Below the pieces are notes generated by a model. That model made no database searches, had not been told where the DNA came from, and was given only the letters and a program-made list of their open reading frames with translations. A stretch of 64,000 nucleotides of DNA from Halothiobacillus sp045689735 (lineage in GTDB: Bacteria; Pseudomonadota; Gammaproteobacteria; Halothiobacillales; Halothiobacillaceae), in NCBI RefSeq assembly GCF_045689735.1, contig NZ_CP142685.1, positions 124,001-188,000 of the forward strand, given 5' to 3'. Positions within the stretch are counted from its first letter, which is position 1, and each line of letters starts with the position of its first letter. Below, in pieces: positions 58,243 to 64,000 of the stretch. A program made the position numbers and the translations under genes.

Positions 58243-60750
58243 AAACCGCGCCAGAATGGCTTGTTCAAACATGAGTTGCCGATCTTCGGCGGCTTGCCAG
58301 TGCTCTTGTTGCGACAAGCAGCGGGCGAAGCCGGCGTGAATGTCGTTATGCAGTGCGAACAAGGGGTCATCGGGAGGCAGTTTCAGGCTGAGCAACGCCT
58401 GGTGGATCGGGCAGCAGCACGCATCGCCGGCAGTTTGCGGATTGAGCAGGTGCGCGTTGCTGCGCAGCATTTTGGCCACCATTTCATGGTGATTGAATTG
58501 CGCGGCATACAGGCCGAGCAGGCTGGTTGGCTGGCGATGAGCCGGTGGCTCGGCGACTGTGTGATCGAGCCATTCGCAGAGCGCCGGTAACGGCATGGGG
58601 GCGGCCAGACCAAAACCCTGGATCATGGGAACCCCCATGATCCGCACCGCATCGCGGATGATCTCGGTTTCCACGCCCTCGACGATCAGCTCGATGCCGA
58701 GGTTGAAAGCGAGCTTGTGGATCGAGCGGATGAAGTGCATATCCTGTGGGCGTTGGGTAATGCCACGGACGAAGCTTTGATCGAGTTTGACCTTGTCGAT
58801 CGGGAGATCCCGCATCCGTTGCAAGGACGAATAGGCCGTGCCAATGTCATCGAGCGCCAGCCGAATGCCGAGCGCCCGGAGTGCCTGAAACAGCCGCACC
58901 GTTTGTTGTTGTTCATCAAAGTGGCTGCTTTCGAGAATCTCCAGCGTAATCCGTTCCGGTGCAATGCCCCCGGCGTCGATACCGGCTTTGAGCAGGGCGA
59001 TGCCCTCCGGGGTGACGGAATGCGGGTGCAGATTGACCGAGACCCACAGGGAATGCCCCAGCGCATCGAGGTGATGAAGATCCGCCAGGGCGCGCGCGAG
59101 TACCTGTCGGGTCAACTGAAGCAGGTCGGCGGTGTCGAGCGCGGGGATGAATTGATCGGGCAGCCACAGGCTGCCATCGGGCGCTTGCAGCCGAACCAGC
59201 GCTTCGATGCCCACCACGCGCTGGCTCGCGTTGGCAAAAATCGGCTGGTACCACAGGGTGAGCGCGCCCGCGTTGAGTTGGCGTTGTGCCGGGTTTTCCT
59301 TGAGCGGCAAGGGTTCGTCATAGAGCGCCCAGCAGCGCGCCCGGCGCAGCTTGTATTGTTTGCTCTGATACATCGCCTGATCGGCAAAACGCAGCAGGGC
59401 GTCGGCATTGCTGGATTCGTGCCGGGGATACAGCGCAATGCCGGCGCTCAATTCGACGCTGACGAGCTGGCCATGAGCCAGGGTAATCGGGGCACGGATG
59501 ACGGTATCGAGCTTGCGTAGCAGCGGTTCGATTTCGGCGAATTGCTGGCATCCTCCCAATAACAGCACAAATTCATCGCCGCCGAGCCGCGCGACGAAAT
59601 CGCTTTGTCGCAAGCTGTTGCGCAGCCGCTCGGCCGTGGTGGTGAGCACGAGATCGCCCGCTTCGTGGCCGAATTGGTCGTTGATGGGCTTGAAGTTGTC
59701 GAGATCGAGCAGCACGACCGCCAGCAGCCGCTCGCGGTGGGCGGCCTCTGCCATGGCAAGCTCCAGGGCGCGTTCGAAGGAACGACGGTTCGGCAGATCG
59801 GTGAGGGGGTCATGCAGCGCCTGATAGCCGAGTTTTTGCTGCGCGGTATGCAGATCCGAGGTGTCGATGATCGACCAGAGTACGCCCGGGCTGCCATCGG
59901 CCAGGGCGATCCCCGCGCCGAGGATGCGCGCCCAGAGGGCGTTGCCATCCCGCCGGCGAAACTGGTATTCGGATTCGATGCTGCCGTGCGCGAGTGCCTG
60001 GCTAAACTGCACCCGGAAGGCATCGAAGCTGTGCTCGTTGAAATGGATGCGCGCGGCGCTGTGGCCAATCAATTCGGCCGAGGTATAGCCCATCATCCGG
60101 CACAGCGCGGGATTGGCATCGATGATCATGCGGTGCCGATCGACGATCAAGATGCCGGCGGCATTGTGCGCAAACAGGGCGCTTTGGTAATCCCGGGCGC
60201 GAATCAGTTCCTGCTGTAACTGGGCGCGGCGCAGCGAGAGATCGATCCGTTCGAGCCCGTGGGCAATATCCTCGGCCAGATTGATGAACAAATGGGTAAT
60301 CGCCGGATGATTGGGTGGTTCCTGGGTATGGAACAGCCAGAGTGTGCCCCAGGGATTTTGCTGACGCAGGAGCGGGAGCGCCAGGCCGGTGCGAATGCCG
60401 CAGCGAGACAGCGCGGGGCGCCAATGGGTCGGCAGTGCCTGCACATCCACCCGTTGCAGCGGCGGGGCGATGCCGGTGATCGTTGCGAGGGTGTCGAGTT
60501 CGCCCAAGCAGTTGAGCGCGCCTGGGGCGGGATTCTGCTGGCTGAACAACACACGGTGCTGTGGGTCATCGGACGGGTCGGGGACGACGCAGGCCAGAGC
60601 CAAGTCGTCGAAGGACTGAATGAACAAATCGCAGACGCCCTGCAGGAAGCTGCGGTCGTTCAGGCTGCGGCCGATCAGGCGGTTGACCTGTACCAACAAC
60701 TGGCCGAGGGCGATCAGGTGTTCGGATTCTGTGGCGCTGACCGGGTTCAT
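58240..60750 (-). CDS. GAF-PAS-GGDEF-EAL protein with C-terminal CZB-like domain
   Basis: 836 residues from the ATG at 60750, ten bases after cysZ. An N-terminal GAF-like domain, a PAS domain (NAAGILIVDRHRMIIDANPALCRMMGY), an intact GGDEF site (ARLGGDEFVLLL) and an EAL domain (IEALVRLQAP, LEILESSHFD, LDDIGTAYSSL, IVEGVET) follow. The EAL loop reads DDIGTA instead of DDFGTG. The last 90 residues contain FNHHEMVA, CCCPIHQAL and LHNDIH, the His/Cys spacing of chemoreceptor zinc-binding (CZB) domains. It may both make and degrade c-di-GMP; net activity is not predictable. Confidence 0.88.
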   Translation of the reverse strand: MNPVSATESEHLIALGQLLVQVNRLIGRSLNDRSFLQGVCDLFIQSFDDLALACVVPDPSDDPQHRVLFSQQNPAPGALNCLGELDTLATITGIAPPLQRVDVQALPTHWRPALSRCGIRTGLALPLLRQQNPWGTLWLFHTQEPPNHPAITHLFINLAEDIAHGLERIDLSLRRAQLQQELIRARDYQSALFAHNAAGILIVDRHRMIIDANPALCRMMGYTSAELIGHSAARIHFNEHSFDAFRVQFSQALAHGSIESEYQFRRRDGNALWARILGAGIALADGSPGVLWSIIDTSDLHTAQQKLGYQALHDPLTDLPNRRSFERALELAMAEAAHRERLLAVVLLDLDNFKPINDQFGHEAGDLVLTTTAERLRNSLRQSDFVARLGGDEFVLLLGGCQQFAEIEPLLRKLDTVIRAPITLAHGQLVSVELSAGIALYPRHESSNADALLRFADQAMYQSKQYKLRRARCWALYDEPLPLKENPAQRQLNAGALTLWYQPIFANASQRVVGIEALVRLQAPDGSLWLPDQFIPALDTADLLQLTRQVLARALADLHHLDALGHSLWVSVNLHPHSVTPEGIALLKAGIDAGGIAPERITLEILESSHFDEQQQTVRLFQALRALGIRLALDDIGTAYSSLQRMRDLPIDKVKLDQSFVRGITQRPQDMHFIRSIHKLAFNLGIELIVEGVETEIIRDAVRIMGVPMIQGFGLAAPMPLPALCEWLDHTVAEPPAHRQPTSLLGLYAAQFNHHEMVAKMLRSNAHLLNPQTAGDACCCPIHQALLSLKLPPDDPLFALHNDIHAGFARCLSQQEHWQAAEDRQLMFEQAILARF

Positions 60751-60760
60751 GCCGCAACGC

Positions 60761-61486
60761 TCATCGGCCGGGGGCGAGGGGTGGTCTGGCCGGGCGCTGC
60801 TCGACCCATAAGGCGGTGGCTGCACAGACACCTACGGGCAGGGACAGGAAGTTCAGCCCCGGCACCATCGTCATACCCGTGAGGGTGGCACCAAACGAGA
60901 AGCTGGTCAGCGGGATGCGACCGAGCCAGTGGCGTTGCGCGGCAAAATCGAGCTGATGATTGCCGGCGGGGGCATCCACATATTGCAGCGCCATCATCCA
61001 GGCAGAAAACCCGAACCAGAGCAGCGGTGCCAGCAGATTGAGCCCTGGGATGAACCAGAGCAACAACAGGGGAATCGCCCAGCCGATGAAGTAGCGCAGC
61101 TTGCGCCATTCGGCGGCCAGGGTTCTCAGGGTGAGCTGCCAGAGCGGGGTGTCGTCGCTGGGCGGTGGCTGGCCGGTCAGCTCCCGTTCGAGCGCCTCGG
61201 CGAGTAGGGCATTGAACGGTGCTGCAAGAAAATTGGCGACGAGCGTGAAGCTGAAGTAGACCACCAGCATCAGGCCGATAAACAGCAGCGGCAGGAGTAA
61301 CCAGCTCAGCCAGTCCAGCCAGGTGGGCAGAAGGTGATCGAGGGTGCTGCGCGCCCAATGCAATGCCCCCCAGGTACCGAGGGCAAACAGCAGGGTGTTG
61401 ATCAGCAAGGGAATCAGGGTATAGCGCCGGATGCCCGGCCGCCACATCAGGCCAAAGCCGCGCAGCACATACCCCACGCCGGTCAT
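60761..61486 (-). CDS. cysZ: Sulfate transporter CysZ
   Basis: 241 residues with several membrane helices, beginning GVGYVLRGFGLMWRPGIRRYTLIPLLINTLLFALG. The central FIPGLNLLAPLLWFGFSAWMMALQYVDAPAGNH and C-terminal SFGATLTGMTMVPGLNFLSLPVGVCAATALWVE match CysZ/EI24-like proteins. CysZ is a high-affinity, sulfite-sensitive sulfate channel. In a sulfur oxidiser it may balance sulfate or sulfite pools. The ATG overlaps the ispH stop (ATGA). Confidence 0.9.
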   Translation of the reverse strand: MTGVGYVLRGFGLMWRPGIRRYTLIPLLINTLLFALGTWGALHWARSTLDHLLPTWLDWLSWLLLPLLFIGLMLVVYFSFTLVANFLAAPFNALLAEALERELTGQPPPSDDTPLWQLTLRTLAAEWRKLRYFIGWAIPLLLLWFIPGLNLLAPLLWFGFSAWMMALQYVDAPAGNHQLDFAAQRHWLGRIPLTSFSFGATLTGMTMVPGLNFLSLPVGVCAATALWVEQRPARPPLAPGR

Positions 61487-62460
61487 CCGGTCACGGCTCC
61501 CGTCTCTTTGCGCAGGGTTTTGGGCAGGGCGAACACCATGTGTTCGACGATGGTCGGCGCCGTGTCTTCCAGCACCGCGCCGAAGCGTTCGGCCAGATGC
61601 GCCAGTACCTGTTGCACCAGGATTTCCGGCGCAGAGGCACCCGCCGTGACACCGACCCGCGTGCAGCCGGTTAGCCAGGCATCGTCGATGTCGCGCGCGC
61701 TGTCGATCAGATAGGCGGCGCGACCGGCCTGCTCCGCGATTTCGCGCAGGCGGTTGGAGTTGGAACTGGTCTTCGAGCCGACCACCAGGATCAGCTCGCA
61801 GTGGGTGGTGAGTTCGCGTACCGCATCTTGCCGGTTTTGGGTGGCGTAACAAATGTCGTCTTTCTTCGGCCCTTCGATCGCCGGGAAGCGGGCGCGCAAG
61901 GCGGCGACGATGGCTTGGGTTTCATCCACGGAGAGGGTGGTTTGCGTGGAGTACGCCAGACCCTTGGGATTGTCGATGCTCAGGGTGTCCACTTCGCCGA
62001 TGCGTTCGATCAGGTGGATTTTGCCCCCGAAGCGCGGATCGAAATGCCCCATGGTGCCTTCGACCTCGGGATGACCGGCATGGCCGATGAGCACGACATC
62101 GCGCCCCAGCCGGGCGTGCCGTTCGACTTCCAGATGCACCTTGGTGACGAGCGGGCAGGTGGCGTCGAAGATGCGTAAGCCCCGCTGTTCGGCGGTTTCC
62201 TCGATGGCGCGGGAAACGCCATGCGCCGAGAAAATCAGGGTCGCGCCATCGGGAACTTCATCCAGTTCTTCGATGAACACGGCACCTTTGGCGCGCAAGC
62301 TTTCGACGATGAAGCGGTTATGCACGATTTCATGCCGGACATAAATCGGCGCGCCGAACAAATCCAGCGCCCGATCGACGATTTCGACCGCACGATCCAC
62401 CCCCGCGCAGAAACCGCGCGGGTTGGCGAGATGAATTTTCAGCGGGGCGGTGGCGCTCAT
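61483..62460 (-). CDS. ispH: 4-Hydroxy-3-methylbut-2-enyl diphosphate reductase
   Basis: 325 residues. The [4Fe-4S] ligands are in NPRGFCAGVDRAVEIV, FDATCPLVTKVH and TGCTRVGVTAGASAPE. YVRHEIVHNRFIVESLRAKGAVFIEEL is the substrate-binding histidine region. It makes isopentenyl and dimethylallyl diphosphate in the last step of the MEP pathway, upstream of IspB. It overlaps both neighbours by four bases in the ileS-lspA-fkpB-ispH cluster. Confidence 0.97.
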   Translation of the reverse strand: MSATAPLKIHLANPRGFCAGVDRAVEIVDRALDLFGAPIYVRHEIVHNRFIVESLRAKGAVFIEELDEVPDGATLIFSAHGVSRAIEETAEQRGLRIFDATCPLVTKVHLEVERHARLGRDVVLIGHAGHPEVEGTMGHFDPRFGGKIHLIERIGEVDTLSIDNPKGLAYSTQTTLSVDETQAIVAALRARFPAIEGPKKDDICYATQNRQDAVRELTTHCELILVVGSKTSSNSNRLREIAEQAGRAAYLIDSARDIDDAWLTGCTRVGVTAGASAPEILVQQVLAHLAERFGAVLEDTAPTIVEHMVFALPKTLRKETGAVTG

Positions 62461-62909
62461 GTCGGGGCTTCCTGATCGTTGATGGCCAGAATCTGCACGA
62501 TGAATTGCAGGTTGCGTCCCGCCAGCGGGTGGTTGAAATCCACCAGGACGGTCTCTTCGTTGATTGCGTTGATCGTGCCGGGGACGGATTCGCCCGAGGG
62601 CAGCGCAAAATCCACGACCATCCCCGGTTCGAGCACCCAGTCCGCGGGCAGCTCCGCGCGCGGCAGCTCGTGGATTTGCTCGGGATCCCGCTCGCCAAAG
62701 GCGAATTCCGGGGTGAGCAGGATTTGGGTGTGTTCGCCGAGTGGCAGACCGAGCAGCGCCTCTTCCAGACGGGCGAACAGGGTGCCATCGCCGACGGTAA
62801 AGTTCAGGGGCTCACCGTCGAAACTCGAATCGACGATCTGGTCGTCATGCAGGCGGATCTCGTAGTGCATCCGCAGCCGGTCGCCGCGCTGAACCGTGGG
62901 GTGCGTCAT
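62457..62909 (-). CDS. fkpB: FKBP-type peptidyl-prolyl isomerase (SlpA/FkpB)
   Basis: 150 residues. GDRLRMHYEIRLHDDQIVDSSFDGEPLNFTVGDGTLFARLEEALLGLPLGEHTQILLTPEFAFGERDPEQIHELPRAEL is the SlyD/FkpB pattern with an inserted-flap region; NHPLAGRNLQFIVQIL ends the fold. No histidine-rich tail is present, unlike SlyD. It has chaperone and isomerase activity. The gene order lspA-fkpB-ispH is conserved. Confidence 0.95.
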   Translation of the reverse strand: MTHPTVQRGDRLRMHYEIRLHDDQIVDSSFDGEPLNFTVGDGTLFARLEEALLGLPLGEHTQILLTPEFAFGERDPEQIHELPRAELPADWVLEPGMVVDFALPSGESVPGTINAINEETVLVDFNHPLAGRNLQFIVQILAINDQEAPT

Positions 62910-63427
62910 GACTGCTTCTCCGCCGGGCGGCGTTGGGTCGGGCTCAGCCAGATTTCGGCGATCAACAGCAATCCGACCCCGAGGGTGATGGCGCTATCGG
63001 CCAGATTGAAGGCCGGCCAGTGATAACCGCCCCAGTGAAAATCCAGGAAATCGACCACGAAACCCAGGCTGAGGCGGTCGGACAGATTGCCCAGCGCCCC
63101 GCCGATGACCAGTGCCAGCGCCACCTTGAGCCAGGCGTGGTAGCGGGGATTCCGCTCCGGTGCGAGGCGCAGCAACCAGAACATCAAGCCGAGCGACACG
63201 CCGATGGCCAGGACAGCGAATCCCCAGCGCTGCCAGCCGGATTGATCGGCGAGAAAGGAAAACGCGGCGCCGTGGTTATGCAGCAGCGTGAGGTTGAAAA
63301 ACGGGGTGATGAACACCGGTTCGCCATAAGTCAGAAAATGGCTGGCGAACCATTTGCTGACGGCATCCAGGCTGATGACCAGCGCCGAGAGCCACAGCCA
63401 GGTGAGATTGCGCCAATAGAGTGTCAT
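62906..63427 (-). CDS. lspA: Lipoprotein signal peptidase
   Basis: 173 residues, four membrane helices. The catalytic aspartates are in GNLSDRLSLGFVVDFLDFH and FNLADSAITLGVGLLL. HNHGAAFSFLADQSGWQR is the conserved GAAFSFL block. It cleaves signal peptides from prolipoproteins such as the OmpA-like lipoprotein in this window. I use the ATG at 63427; a longer frame lies over ileS. It is four bases past the ileS stop. Confidence 0.96.
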   Translation of the reverse strand: MTLYWRNLTWLWLSALVISLDAVSKWFASHFLTYGEPVFITPFFNLTLLHNHGAAFSFLADQSGWQRWGFAVLAIGVSLGLMFWLLRLAPERNPRYHAWLKVALALVIGGALGNLSDRLSLGFVVDFLDFHWGGYHWPAFNLADSAITLGVGLLLIAEIWLSPTQRRPAEKQS

Positions 63428-63431
63428 CGGA

Positions 63432-64000
63432 TTACGCCCAGTGGCGGGTTTCACCCGCGCCCTCGATGTTTTGGATGCAGCGGCCGCAGAGCGTGGGATG
63501 CGCGGCGTGCTGCCCGACATCCGGTTGATGGTGCCAGCAGCGTTCGCACTTGGGCGCGGTCGAGGGGTTGACCACGATGCCGACCTGCTGACCGTTCTCC
63601 AGCGTTTCGATGGGGAGGTCGGCCGGTGCGTCCGTCAGCGGGGCGATCGACAGCTCGGAGACGATCAGCACGAACCGCAGCTCGTCGGCGATCGGAGTCA
63701 GGCGGGCGGCGAGCGCCGCATCGACATACAGCTCGACCCGCGCCGACAGGTTGGCCTTGATGCGCTTCTCGTTGCGCGCCGCTTCGGCGACCCGGTTGAC
63801 TGCATCGCGCAGAGTGATGATGTCTGCCCAGAACTGGCGCTGCGCCGCGTCCAGCAGCGGCTGAAGATCCTCACGGTGCAGAGCCAGCAGCACTGAAGGT
63901 TCACGCGGCTCGGGCAGGTTCGGCAGGTATTGCCAGAGCTCATCGGCGGTGAACGAGAGCACCGGCGCAATCCAGCGGGTGAGCGCTTCGATCACACGCC
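63432..64000 (-). CDS. ileS: Isoleucyl-tRNA synthetase, C-terminal part (start outside window)
   Basis: The last ~189 codons of the gene; the frame is open through the right edge. The visible part includes the anticodon-binding helices (LTRWIAPVLSFTADELWQYLP, NRVAEAARNEKRIKANLSARVEL) and the C-terminal zinc finger with CERCWHHQPDVGQHAAHPTLCGRC. It charges tRNA-Ile. Position before lspA-fkpB-ispH confirms the identity. Confidence 0.95.
   Translation of the reverse strand, partial: RVIEALTRWIAPVLSFTADELWQYLPNLPEPREPSVLLALHREDLQPLLDAAQRQFWADIITLRDAVNRVAEAARNEKRIKANLSARVELYVDAALAARLTPIADELRFVLIVSELSIAPLTDAPADLPIETLENGQQVGIVVNPSTAPKCERCWHHQPDVGQHAAHPTLCGRCIQNIEGAGETRHWA

Noticed and set aside
1..64000. 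CRISPR arrays, rRNA, prophage or insertion sequence genes
   Set aside because: No regularly spaced direct repeats, ribosomal RNA segments, transposase or phage motifs were found; the repeats seen are hairpin elements.

Overview
The window is a GC-rich stretch of bacterial chromosome that reads as a chemolithoautotrophic, sulfur-oxidising gammaproteobacterium. The lifestyle evidence is a flavocytochrome c sulfide dehydrogenase pair (fccAB), the thiosulfate-oxidation carrier genes soxYZ, a SulP anion transporter and CysZ. The lineage evidence is gammaproteobacterial gene order: ileS-lspA-fkpB-ispH, smc-zipA-ligA, and coaBC-dut-argB as in the dfp-dut-argB region of pseudomonads. Halothiobacillaceae or a relative would fit, but I cannot prove the genus from sequence alone.

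Layout. 1-6634 (minus): a complete MoxR/Bat aerotolerance operon; its last gene, batD, runs off the left edge. 6969-8388 (plus): two small secreted or envelope proteins, then a small membrane protein followed by an attC-like element that looks like a stray integron cassette. 8490-11075 (minus): coaBC-dut-argB. 11144-12726 (plus): an anchored thioredoxin-like protein and a GAF-GGDEF cyclase. 12888-16256: a porin and a secreted DsrE-like protein facing an ECF sigma factor and an anti-sigma factor whose periplasmic part resembles the secreted DsrE-like protein. 16401-22065 (minus): copper operon cueR-copA-DUF302-copZ, followed by sixA, rhombosortase and transaldolase. 22365-28379 (minus): ABC-F ATPase, fccBA and leuA, the last divergent from an Lrp-family regulator. 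29134-33444 (minus): PepSY/cytochrome b561 with a Fur-like box, UPF0178, SulP, tRNA-Pro(CGG) and ispB. 33499-40077 (minus): smc-zipA-ligA. 40180-42996 (plus): queF, then an FHA protein and a membrane Ser/Thr kinase. 42983-51160 (minus): maeB, exonuclease and rluE; a c-di-GMP/hybrid-kinase signalling pair; an OmpA lipoprotein. 51281-58176: bioF (minus) divergent from a histidine kinase and NtrC-type regulator, then soxYZ and a secreted Ntn hydrolase. 58240-64000 (minus): GGDEF/EAL protein, cysZ, ispH, fkpB, lspA and ileS (partial).

Three regulatory observations stand out. A good sigma-54 promoter precedes soxYZ directly downstream of an NtrC-family activator gene, which suggests thiosulfate oxidation is switched by this two-component system. 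The ECF sigma/anti-sigma pair seems to use a DsrE-type sulfur-carrier fold as its sensor. A family of modular hairpin repeats occupies several intergenic regions; in four genes a conserved long hairpin contains the stop codon itself.

No CRISPR array, rRNA, prophage or complete insertion sequence was seen.
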